Of a stretch of 64,000 bases of DNA, positions 8,601 to 16,319 are shown one piece after another. The stretch is from assembly GCA_934487205.1 (NCBI GenBank), contig CAKSRS010000003.1, positions 1-64,000 on the forward strand, in the 5' to 3' direction. Both the position numbers and the translations under genes were made by a program. Below the pieces are notes generated by a model. The model searched no databases and was not told where the DNA came from. It saw only the letters and a program-made list of their open reading frames with translations. Position 1 is the stretch's first letter; every line of letters starts with the position of its first letter. Source of the stretch: an uncultured Clostridia bacterium. GTDB lineage: Bacteria > Bacillota > Clostridia > UBA1381.

Positions 8601-10136
8601 GAGGGATATTCGGTAAAATTCTTTACGGCAGTTAACCCGACAACGCATAAAATCGTGGCGCAGAAACAGGAATCAAAAGTAACCGATTATAACATAGCTC
8701 TTGCCGAAGGCGAAACAAATGTTATGAGCGGTGCAACAAAACGTGTTAAGATAGTAATGGTAAATAATACGCAGACGCCGGATATTTACATCGACGGCGT
8801 GAAAGTAAATGCGGGTAGGTACGGTTGGAGAGGTGATACCGTATATACAAGCGAAACGGGCAAGGTCGGCATATTCCTCCGCGCGGCGGGCGTAGAAATC
8901 GATAATGTGCATGTAAGCGGCAAGAGAAAAATCAAAGTAAGCGGAACGAGCACGATTGACGCAGCGTTCAAATCGGCGGGCGGCGTGTACGATACCGAGG
9001 AGGACGCGATTGCAGACGTGCGCGTAATGCAGAAATTCACAAGCGGTGACGAACTTGACGTAACGTCAATGGCAAATATTACATCATCGGTAAGCGGTTT
9101 TGACGGCGTAATCACGGTTACATATGACGGCAAGGAAATCAAGAAACTGCCGTATAAGCTTAACGTAAAGGAAGAAAGTTTCGTTTATGAGGAAAACTTT
9201 GATAATATTGCCGACGGTTCGCTGCCGGCGGGCTGGTATGTAGGCGATATAAACGGCGATACACCAACGATTTCCGCATCGGTAAACGGCGGTAAGCTTG
9301 TAATGAAAAACAACGAATGGTGGCACGGCGACTACATGGTATTCGGAAACCTGGGCGAAGTTTATAATAACGGCGTTACGGTAGAATTTGATGTGACCGC
9401 AACAACGAAAACGGTGTCAAGCAGTACTCAGAATGTAACCAATAATGCGGGTGTAGGTCCGGCATACGCGATTGGCGAGACGGACGGAAAAGCCGAGGGA
9501 TATTCGGTAAAATTCTTTACGGCAGTTAACCCGACAACGCATAAAATCGTGGCGCAGAAACAGGAATCAAAAGTAACCGATTATAACATAGCTCTTGCCG
9601 AAGGCGAAACAAATGTTATGAGCGGTGCAACAAAACGTGTTAAGATAGTGATGGTAAATAATACGCAGACGCCGGATATTTACATTGACGGCGTAAAAGT
9701 AAATGCGGGTAAGTACGGTTGGAGAGGCGATACCGCCTATACAAGCGAAACGGGCAAGGTCGGTATATTCCTCCGCTCGGCGGGCGTAGAAATCGACAAT
9801 GTACGTGTAAGCGGTAAGAGACTTGTACCGGTATCGCAGACGGGCGAGAATAAAATCGCCGTAACAAGCGCCGCTCTTTCGGGCGACAAGCTGAATATTA
9901 CGGTAAATGCGCAGAATTACGGCGCGGATACATCGGCAAAACTGTTTGCGGCGGTATACGGTGCGGACGGCAAGCTTATCGGCGTAAGCGGGCTGAAGGA
10001 TTGGAACAGCGCGATTTATGACACAACGCTGACGGTAGACGGTATGAGCGGTTATACGCCGGAAACGCATACGATAAAAGTTATGGCATGGGATTTCGGT
10101 ACGCTTAAACCTATCTCGGGTTCGGCGGTAAAATAA
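5601..10136 (+). CDS. large secreted GH51-like glycoside hydrolase with three beta-sandwich modules
   Basis: A 1511-residue exported enzyme. Residues 1-27 are a signal peptide. Residues about 35-490 form a clan GH-A (beta/alpha)8 domain resembling GH51 arabinofuranosidases: 'WKQAIGPWADR', the acid/base motif 'YELGNELDW' (Glu195) and the nucleophile motif 'VYLSEYAV' (Glu309). A beta-sandwich follows (about 500-680), then three LamG/DUF1080-like modules beginning with 'YEENFD' at roughly residues 685, 897 and 1195. The second and third are nearly identical, also at DNA level, with a Big-like insert between them. The C-terminal ~95 residues form another beta-domain. No SLH or sortase signal is present, so retention at the cell may depend on the modules. 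Substrate is unknown; arabinose- or galactose-containing polysaccharide is an inference. Confidence 0.8.
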   Translation: MKTRNKFCALAAAVSLLAGMLPMGAAASGGASMSIDTDTVIKNQSAQMYGISTDYAVNLPYLSYNEETDKIEQSIQFKTAMNEYGFPLVRIGEGASDTFKWKQAIGPWADRTEQTLWNTTGKVAGGTAEYAELFSTIDAGAQFTVTLNMDTDTAQDAADLAQFLTGGADTEWGKKRIDYGFEKPFNVKAYELGNELDWSGVGGSEYTVAQYIADCKTYIAAVRAVSPDAKFIAFADTANYNKQKSGEDWRAWHKAILADAELAGEIDYIALHTYFDLVNNGLMDTIISAIEEDIAASAGKDRIKVYLSEYAVSNFTTPHSMDSILETANILSRTMWHDGIEMATYHGISSAAWQNIIYNSSTGEMRLNGIGNMLKMFKNYGVGDVLSTNFTGFVKNTNSTASGVAARAADGKIKVIMTNDSASELPVKLNFSDSAEYQLNDEMIITASEPEKSGKDVKTQKYTYASPSVVTQYTMPKYSVCAITLEKRKNVTKTTLYSNDFSNDETYTVYGSDSAQVADGKLSFTGSALGANYVYLPYKNENASFRFEADITVDEILDEENENGILINSSKNDGEFNDGNLIKIKGGTVTEVTYENGNQGETLGEGTTDPLESEKTIHIVYDKTAEGSVSFSINGAEVYSRSGGVKNSAGYIGFLFADSYSVDNAEISNYSAEEIEKTEIKKTFTYEENFDELADGTMPEGWEVMSSELTAGVQDGAFVVDAINSEWDKTYDVIQFTNLGNVQRDGLVMEADFTMLSYNTSAKGYGQRPFAGFAHTVDGEKMGSIGHLSFYPQSEAREYGSSSTPTGSTVDLGGEAYAAGTKTLHLKAVYGAKGSPDLYIDGTKVSYYNISDTSVNMGKIGLAGYLTKFKIDNLKITGIKSEVYSASDVTEITVPFDYEENFDNIAEGSLPAGWYVGDINGDTPTISASVNGGKLVMKNSEWWHGDYMVFGNLGEVYNNGVTVEFDVTATTKTVSSSTQNVTNNAGVGPAYAIGETDGKAEGYSVKFFTAVNPTTHKIVAQKQESKVTDYNIALAEGETNVMSGATKRVKIVMVNNTQTPDIYIDGVKVNAGRYGWRGDTVYTSETGKVGIFLRAAGVEIDNVHVSGKRKIKVSGTSTIDAAFKSAGGVYDTEEDAIADVRVMQKFTSGDELDVTSMANITSSVSGFDGVITVTYDGKEIKKLPYKLNVKEESFVYEENFDNIADGSLPAGWYVGDINGDTPTISASVNGGKLVMKNNEWWHGDYMVFGNLGEVYNNGVTVEFDVTATTKTVSSSTQNVTNNAGVGPAYAIGETDGKAEGYSVKFFTAVNPTTHKIVAQKQESKVTDYNIALAEGETNVMSGATKRVKIVMVNNTQTPDIYIDGVKVNAGKYGWRGDTAYTSETGKVGIFLRSAGVEIDNVRVSGKRLVPVSQTGENKIAVTSAALSGDKLNITVNAQNYGADTSAKLFAAVYGADGKLIGVSGLKDWNSAIYDTTLTVDGMSGYTPETHTIKVMAWDFGTLKPISGSAVK
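8292..8927 (+). repeat. 636-bp tandem module repeat, copy A
   Basis: This segment of the large hydrolase gene recurs at 9186-9821 at a constant offset of 894 bases, with no insertions or deletions and only scattered substitutions. It encodes one beta-sandwich module. Confidence 0.9.
9186..9821 (+). repeat. 636-bp tandem module repeat, copy B
   Basis: Second copy of the module at 8292-8927. Long stretches are identical base for base, which points to a recent duplication or ongoing gene conversion. A divergent third relative of the module lies at about 7650-8240. Confidence 0.9.
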
Positions 10137-10154
10137 TTTAAAAGTAAGTGCTTT

Positions 10155-10180
10155 GGGGCGCCGTAAAATCGTGGCGCCCC
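10155..10180 (+). other. GC-rich intercistronic hairpin
   Basis: GGGGCGCC (10155-10162) and GGCGCCCC (10173-10180) form a perfect 8-bp stem in the 73-base gap between the two GH51-like genes. No T-run follows, so it is more likely an mRNA stability or processing element than a terminator. Confidence 0.5.
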
Positions 10181-10209
10181 GAGGTGCCAAACGGAAAGGA
10201 TTGAAGTAA

Positions 10210-11781
10210 ATGAGACGTGGTTTTTCGGCAGCAGCCGTATGCATCGGAATATTGGCATCGTGCATACCGACGGGTTATGCCGTGCAGCAGGAAGTCAGCT
10301 GGACGATTGATGAAAATGAAACAATACGTCATATTGACCGTGAAATGTACGGCACAAACTGCGAGTGGTCCGCAGGGGAGGAAAGTTTCGGTAACTGGGT
10401 AGTCCGCGATAAGGACGGAACATGCGGTTTACCGGCAAACTTTGCCGAAGCGTGGAAGGACACTCTGCCGTTTGCGCGTATGGCGGGTTCGTCGGCGAAC
10501 GAGTTCCGATGGAAGGACGCAATCGGTCCGATGAATAAACGTGCAAACCAAAAGATGTGGGGATATCAAAACGGCCCGGTGTATTCGGGTATTGTCGAAT
10601 GGTTGACCGCGTTATATTCGGTAACGCCGGACGCGCAGATTATTTATACCGTTAACATGTCGAGCGATTCGGTCGAAAATATAGCCGACCTTGTCGAGTT
10701 TATGACGGGTGACGGAAGTATTAATTATAACGGCGGCGAAAACTGGGCGGAGGTTCGCAAAAGTCTGGGATTGGAGCAGCCCGTGAAAATTTTCGCTTGG
10801 GAACTCGGCAACGAGCTTGACTGGACTAAAAACTGGCCGCTTGATAATTACATCGCATATTGCAAAAAGGTAATTCCGATAATACGCGCAATCGACCCGG
10901 ACGCAAAAATTATGGCGTTTGCAAGCACGGCGGCGCATGCCGACGGCGAGGGCGCGGACGGTACGCGGTGGGAAAACTGGCACCGTCCCGTATTGGAGGA
11001 ACTGGGCGACAAGATTGATTATCTTGCCATGCACTATTATTATCCGGCGGGGTATGTTCGCCGCGCGGACGCCGTTTTTGACAGACTGGAGAGCGATATA
11101 AGGGAAATAACCGGTTCGGACAGAATTAAGCTTGTGATTGATGAGCAAGCGCCGGCGCCGAATTCGTATTCGTATGATGAAGAAAATACGTATGATTATT
11201 GTCTGCCGCACACCATATGGGGTTCGACGGCGCTCGCGGAATTTTATATGCGCATGGCGCTGCGCCCGCAGGTCGTTGCGACGAACGACCATTCGGTGGA
11301 CAGCTCGGTGTGGACGATAGTATACACCGACAGCGACGGAAACAAGCAGCGCAGCGGTACGGGGGAAGTTATCAACACTTTTGTAAGATTCGGCGTGGGC
11401 GATTTATTGAAATCGGAGCTTGATACCTTTGCGAAAGATAAATCCTCGTCCATAGCGGGCGAGGCGGTGCGTGATAAAGACGGGAATATCAATCTTTTGT
11501 TCACGAACCGTAATGATTCCGATACGGTTAATGTGAAATTTAATTTTAAAAACGGAAATTACAGAGTAAAATATGTCCGCAAAATTCACGGCAGTGTGCG
11601 CAGTGCGGATAATTGGTACAGAAAAGGTTGGAAGTACAGCAATCCCGACAAAATTTCGGTGGAGGAGCAGGCGGCGGAGAGCGAATATGCACTTGCATCG
11701 TACAGTTTTGAGCCGCTTTCGGTTTATGCGCTTGTGCTTGAGCCTGTCGGCGGTGCGGAAAACGCGGCTGTATCACAATAA
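10210..11781 (+). CDS. secreted GH51-like glycoside hydrolase
   Basis: A 523-residue exported enzyme and a paralogue of the catalytic domain of the preceding gene. Residues 1-24 are a signal peptide. The conserved pattern 'EFRWKDAIGPMNKR', the acid/base motif 'WELGNELDW' (Glu202) and 'LVIDEQAP' (Glu312 as the likely nucleophile) place it in clan GH-A close to GH51. A C-terminal beta-domain of about 120 residues follows the barrel. Unlike its neighbour it carries no extra modules. GGAAAGGA precedes the ATG. Two such paralogues in a row suggest stepwise attack on one branched polysaccharide (inference). Confidence 0.78.
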   Translation: MRRGFSAAAVCIGILASCIPTGYAVQQEVSWTIDENETIRHIDREMYGTNCEWSAGEESFGNWVVRDKDGTCGLPANFAEAWKDTLPFARMAGSSANEFRWKDAIGPMNKRANQKMWGYQNGPVYSGIVEWLTALYSVTPDAQIIYTVNMSSDSVENIADLVEFMTGDGSINYNGGENWAEVRKSLGLEQPVKIFAWELGNELDWTKNWPLDNYIAYCKKVIPIIRAIDPDAKIMAFASTAAHADGEGADGTRWENWHRPVLEELGDKIDYLAMHYYYPAGYVRRADAVFDRLESDIREITGSDRIKLVIDEQAPAPNSYSYDEENTYDYCLPHTIWGSTALAEFYMRMALRPQVVATNDHSVDSSVWTIVYTDSDGNKQRSGTGEVINTFVRFGVGDLLKSELDTFAKDKSSSIAGEAVRDKDGNINLLFTNRNDSDTVNVKFNFKNGNYRVKYVRKIHGSVRSADNWYRKGWKYSNPDKISVEEQAAESEYALASYSFEPLSVYALVLEPVGGAENAAVSQ

Positions 11782-11793
11782 GGGGGTGAACTT

Positions 11794-14592
11794 TTGAAAA
11801 AGAAAATTTTTGCAATAATCCTCTGTATTTGCGCGCTCGGCAATGCGGTATTTGCCGCGGATTTATCCGACCAATTTGAACAGACCACTATTGACGGCAA
11901 TATGACGGAGCAAACGGAAAAGGGCGGCAAATTCAATTTAAATATCGGTATGCTGTCGGAAAAACAGCTGAAAATCACACAGCAAGGGTTCACAAAGCTT
12001 GACTTGCGTACTTATATGACCCGTGACCTAAAGGACGATGTGGCGGGCGACCAACAGGGCGGCTGGTCAGACCAGGGCGACAACGATTTGCGCATGTTCG
12101 ACCGTTTCGGAAATCAGGAGATGCTCGGCGTGCCGTTCGAGTTTGTAAATCCGGCGCAAAACGGCGGCAAGGGCGTTTTGGGACTCCGCGGACAAAATGA
12201 CGCGGGACTGCCGACGTCGGTTGAAGTTGCGGTGAATAAAAAAACCGCCGGGGCGTATTTTATTCAGGCGTCGCCGTGGTGCTCGGGCACGTGCGGTACA
12301 TATACATGGGTTTATGCCGACGGAACGGAGGCGTATATGGATATTGTTCAAGACGAACATATCTGCGATTTCTGGGGCAAAAAGACGGACTTCGACTATG
12401 TCCGCTGTGCATGGACGACAAAGAAGGACGACGGTTCGGAGCGGTCTTTATATCTGTTTGCGATGAACAATCCTTACCCGGATAAAGAGGTAAAAAGTCT
12501 GCGGCTGGAAACGCCCGGGGGCGGTGCGTATATCATGATAATGGCGATAACGCTGACCGATTCGGGGCCGTATTTAACGGCGACGGAAAGTGCGCGGTCG
12601 GTAACGATGACGACGTACGGCTGGTATGAAAATGTCCTTCCCGATGAGGAAAAGGTAAAGGGAAGTGCGATAGATTTTTCGGGATATCTGGACGCGCCCG
12701 CGGGCAAGCACGGACGCTTGACAAAAGACGGCGAGGATTTTGTGTTTGAGGACGGCACACCGGCGCGTTTCTGGGGCGCGGACATAGTCGGTGCGGCGGC
12801 ATTCCCGGAGCATGATACGGCGGATTTGGCGGCGGCAAGAATTGCGCGGTGCGGAATTAATCTTATCCGGTTTTCAAATTTTGACGAGGAGCTGCTGGCA
12901 AGCGGAAAAAGCGCGGCTCTTGATGCGGATAAGCTGGAAAAAATGGCGTACTTTATTTCACGGCTGAAGGAAAAAGGCGTGTACACGTATGTTTCGCTGC
13001 TTTCCGAGAGAACGCTTAAAGCCGACGCGGATATCGAAAATTTTGCTGATTTCAAAAAAGGCTACGGAATTGACGCATTTTTTGATGAAGATTTAATAAA
13101 TCTGCAAAAGCAGTTTGCATCGGAATTTTTCGGGTACAAAAATCCGTATACGGGCGTAACGCTCGGCGATGACGCGGCGATTGCAATGACGGAGCTTGCG
13201 GGCGATTTGTCGATTTACGATTACACATCGGGATATTCACGCGCGGCGTTTGCAAACGATGCGCAGTACGAAAAGGCGAAAAAACGGTTTAACGATTTTC
13301 TGCGCACAAAGTATAAGACGGACGAAAATCTCGGCAAGGCGTGGACGTCGGAATACGACCGCCACAGCTATGAAAAAATTTCGGACGGCAGTGTGGAACT
13401 TAAAGTCATAAACGACTATACTCTGCTTTCGGACGGATATAAGACGGACGTTACGGAGTTCTTTGCGGGAATTTTGTTGGAGTATTATAATATGATGAAA
13501 AAAGCGCTTGCGGGTGCGGGCGGATTGGTAACGATAAATTCAAATTCGGCGGAAAAAGGCATATCGGCGGACGATACCCGTGCAAATTCGGCGGCGGATT
13601 TTACGGTGCGCAGTGCGTATAACGCCATGCCGCTCGGCGGAAAGGAAAAGCTCACCGCCTCGTCGGTTTTGCCGCAGAACGGTTACGGCTCTATGACGAA
13701 GAATACCGATAATATGCTGAAGGATTTTGCGGATAGTGCCGCGGCGGGCGCACCGTATATTGCGCGGTGGGGTTCGTCGGCGCATAATTTGTATAATTCC
13801 GAGACACCGTTTATGACGGCGGCGCTTGCGGCGCAAAAGGGCTGGAGTGCAATCCGTCATTCATTCGCAAACGGCGTTTATGCGGATAAAAATTATATTG
13901 ATGATTTTTACGGCATGTACAATAATCCGGTAAGTCTGGCGCTCAGCTCGGTTGCGGCGGGCGTATTCTACGGCGGCAGCACGGCAAAGCGCGAGGAAAT
14001 CATGCTCGGTACGGGCGGCGAAAAGCTTAATGCGGAGCAGGCGTTTATGCGTAATATGCGTGTGGATTTTTCGGACAAAAATGCAAAAAATTTCGCGAAA
14101 TCATCGGCGAAAATATTAAAGACCGATAATATTTGGTGGGATTCCTCAAACGGAATTTTCGAGACGAGGAACGCCCGCACGGAAACGGTTACGGGATTTT
14201 TGAAGTCGGCGGAGGAACTGCCGAGTTTTATAATCGAGGCTGATAATGATTATGTCACCGCGGCGCTGACGGCGTTGGACGGAAATGATATAAAAAATGC
14301 GGACCGATATCTTGTCACCGCGCTGTGGAGAGCGCAAAACAGCGGTGCGCGCGTAAATCCGAAACGGAATATTTACGAAACGCTCGGCAGCGAACCGATA
14401 TTGGTTGAGCCGATAACGGGAAAATTCACGCTTAAGATAACGGGCGATTTTGAAGTTTACGCGCTTAATTCGTCGGGCGAGCGTATGCAAAAGCTGACGG
14501 CAACCCGCGATAAAAAGGGATATACATTATTTAAGCTTTCGGCACAAAATAAGGCAATACAGTATGAAATAGTCAGAAAACAGGAGGGCTGA
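11794..14592 (+). CDS. secreted GH5-like protein lacking both catalytic glutamates
   Basis: A 932-residue exported protein (signal peptide 1-21). Residues about 20-270 are a beta-rich N-terminal region. From about residue 305 a clan GH-A barrel begins ('EDGTPARFWGADIVGAAAFP', 'ARCGINLIRFSNFDEE'), close to GH5-like proteins of about 900 residues. At the acid/base strand the usual 'AMVEI.NEN' pattern reads 'AMTELAGDLS', so Asn-Glu is replaced by Gly470-Asp471. At the nucleophile strand the usual 'SEW' reads Ala657-Arg658-Trp659. Both glutamates are therefore absent while the flanking sequence is kept. A binding or scaffolding role is more likely than hydrolysis. The gene starts 12 bases after the previous one. 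Confidence 0.65.
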   Translation: MKKKIFAIILCICALGNAVFAADLSDQFEQTTIDGNMTEQTEKGGKFNLNIGMLSEKQLKITQQGFTKLDLRTYMTRDLKDDVAGDQQGGWSDQGDNDLRMFDRFGNQEMLGVPFEFVNPAQNGGKGVLGLRGQNDAGLPTSVEVAVNKKTAGAYFIQASPWCSGTCGTYTWVYADGTEAYMDIVQDEHICDFWGKKTDFDYVRCAWTTKKDDGSERSLYLFAMNNPYPDKEVKSLRLETPGGGAYIMIMAITLTDSGPYLTATESARSVTMTTYGWYENVLPDEEKVKGSAIDFSGYLDAPAGKHGRLTKDGEDFVFEDGTPARFWGADIVGAAAFPEHDTADLAAARIARCGINLIRFSNFDEELLASGKSAALDADKLEKMAYFISRLKEKGVYTYVSLLSERTLKADADIENFADFKKGYGIDAFFDEDLINLQKQFASEFFGYKNPYTGVTLGDDAAIAMTELAGDLSIYDYTSGYSRAAFANDAQYEKAKKRFNDFLRTKYKTDENLGKAWTSEYDRHSYEKISDGSVELKVINDYTLLSDGYKTDVTEFFAGILLEYYNMMKKALAGAGGLVTINSNSAEKGISADDTRANSAADFTVRSAYNAMPLGGKEKLTASSVLPQNGYGSMTKNTDNMLKDFADSAAAGAPYIARWGSSAHNLYNSETPFMTAALAAQKGWSAIRHSFANGVYADKNYIDDFYGMYNNPVSLALSSVAAGVFYGGSTAKREEIMLGTGGEKLNAEQAFMRNMRVDFSDKNAKNFAKSSAKILKTDNIWWDSSNGIFETRNARTETVTGFLKSAEELPSFIIEADNDYVTAALTALDGNDIKNADRYLVTALWRAQNSGARVNPKRNIYETLGSEPILVEPITGKFTLKITGDFEVYALNSSGERMQKLTATRDKKGYTLFKLSAQNKAIQYEIVRKQEG

Positions 14593-14599
14593 AAAAGGT

Positions 14600-16303
14600 A
14601 TGAAACTAAGAATAACAGCGTTGGTAACAGCGATGGTTTTGGCGTATTCCGCCTGTATATGCAGCGCCGCGGAGGTAAACACAAGCTACAACAAAATAAC
14701 GACGGACGTAATCGTAAGCGGGGAACTTCCGAAAACGGCGGCAAGCAGCAAACTGATAATGTATTGCATAAAAAACAGCACGTCAGCCGATGAAATTCCG
14801 GCGGAGAGCGATGCGTGGCAATCGACGGACGTTATCGCAGCGATGGGATACACAACCGCAGACGAAAACGGTGCATATGTTTTTCCGACCGTGCGCGTTA
14901 ACGGGGAGAGTGCGGATTACAGATTTTATGTGACGTCATATCAGTCGGACAAAATCTTTTCGTCGGAGCTTGTGCATATAGCGGCAAAATCCGATACCGA
15001 CGGATTTGTGGCGGATATCAGCGGCAAAACGGCGGCGGAGATTGCGGCTTTGCTTGACGGCGAGGTTTCGGACGGAAAAATCGGTCTTGAAATCCCCATA
15101 TACAAGATGCTCGGCAACAGCGCAAAAATGCAGGCGGCAGAGGCACTTGCGGGAAGAAATTACGCCGATATTGAGGAAGTTGAAAAAGAGGTAAATAAGG
15201 CAAGCGTTCTCCCGGCGATAAATAATGTTGAAAACGGATTGGATTTTGACAAATTGCTGTTCCCTGATGGATATGAGGACGTAAAGCCGTATGCGGATAT
15301 CATAAAGGAAAATAACGGCATGTCGGCGGAGATGAGCCTTTCAACCTTCACCGCGCTCGGAAAGCTTGCCGCGTCGGAGCGTATTGCGGTTTTAAACGCG
15401 GCGCTTGCGGCAAAGGGAACAAATACGATTACCGATAAAATCAGCGCATGCCAGATTACGCGGGAAATTGCAAATGCCGAAGGATACGGCGATATCGACG
15501 GGATTTTGTCGGCGCACAAAGATGTTCTCACAATGTTTGATTTTACGAAATATAACGCAAGTAAATATAAAAATGACCTCAATAAGGAATTGTTAAAGCA
15601 GAGCTTTACCGCCACGGCGGATATAGCAAAATTTGCCGAAGATTACATAGCCGCGCGCAATACGGCTACTCCGGCGCCCAATCCGGGCAGCGGCGGTGGC
15701 GGCGGGGGTGGCACCGGCGGAACAAAAATCAGCGATGTTGTAAAGCCGAATGTTACGCCGCAGCCCAAGCCGGAAAAGAAAACTTTTGCCGATATGAAAT
15801 ATTTCGGCTGGGCAGCGGACGCGGTTAATTATCTTTGCGAGCGGAAAATCATTTCCGGACGGAGCGAGACAGAGTTTGCCCCTCAGGACGGCGTAACGCG
15901 CGAGGAGTTTGTTACAATGATGGTGCTTGCATTTTCGGTGTATGATGAAAATGCGGTGTCGCGGTTTGATGATGTAGCAAGCGGCGCATGGTATGCAAGC
16001 TATGTAGCGAGCGGCGTAAATGCCGGGATAATCAGCGGCGTTACCGCCGCGCTCTTTGCCGTGGGCGAGCCGATAACAAGGCAGGACATCGCGGTGATTG
16101 CGGCGCGGGCGAAAAAGGCGCAGATATCGGATGGCGAAACGGGATTTTCCGATGACGGCGATATTGCGGATTATGCGCGCGGCGCGGTGAAATATATGAA
16201 GGATAACGGGTATATTTCGGGTTATGAGGACGGAAGTTTCCGCCCGAGACGTGGCTGTACCCGTGCGGAAGCGGCAAAAATAATATATGATTTAATCAAA
16301 TAA
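14600..16303 (+). CDS. S-layer-homology domain surface protein
   Basis: A 567-residue exported protein (signal peptide 1-24). Residues 25-350 have no recognised catalytic domain; a beta-rich first part is followed by a helical part. A Pro/Gly-rich linker at about 356-375, containing seven consecutive glycines, separates this from three C-terminal SLH domains near 393-450 ('YFGWAADAVNYLCERKIISG'), 455-510 ('AWYASYVASGVNAGIISG') and 514-567 ('AVKYMKDNGYISGYEDGSF'). SLH domains bind pyruvylated secondary cell-wall polymers, so this protein should be fixed to the wall and may present enzymes or bound polysaccharide. It starts seven bases after the GH5-like gene. Confidence 0.85.
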   Translation: MKLRITALVTAMVLAYSACICSAAEVNTSYNKITTDVIVSGELPKTAASSKLIMYCIKNSTSADEIPAESDAWQSTDVIAAMGYTTADENGAYVFPTVRVNGESADYRFYVTSYQSDKIFSSELVHIAAKSDTDGFVADISGKTAAEIAALLDGEVSDGKIGLEIPIYKMLGNSAKMQAAEALAGRNYADIEEVEKEVNKASVLPAINNVENGLDFDKLLFPDGYEDVKPYADIIKENNGMSAEMSLSTFTALGKLAASERIAVLNAALAAKGTNTITDKISACQITREIANAEGYGDIDGILSAHKDVLTMFDFTKYNASKYKNDLNKELLKQSFTATADIAKFAEDYIAARNTATPAPNPGSGGGGGGGTGGTKISDVVKPNVTPQPKPEKKTFADMKYFGWAADAVNYLCERKIISGRSETEFAPQDGVTREEFVTMMVLAFSVYDENAVSRFDDVASGAWYASYVASGVNAGIISGVTAALFAVGEPITRQDIAVIAARAKKAQISDGETGFSDDGDIADYARGAVKYMKDNGYISGYEDGSFRPRRGCTRAEAAKIIYDLIK

Positions 16304-16319
16304 AGCGGAGGAAAAACAT

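Noticed and set aside
5601..10136. Repeats in the large hydrolase gene as a CRISPR-like or IS-derived repeat
   Set aside because: The repeats are in frame, 636 bp long, and encode whole protein modules.
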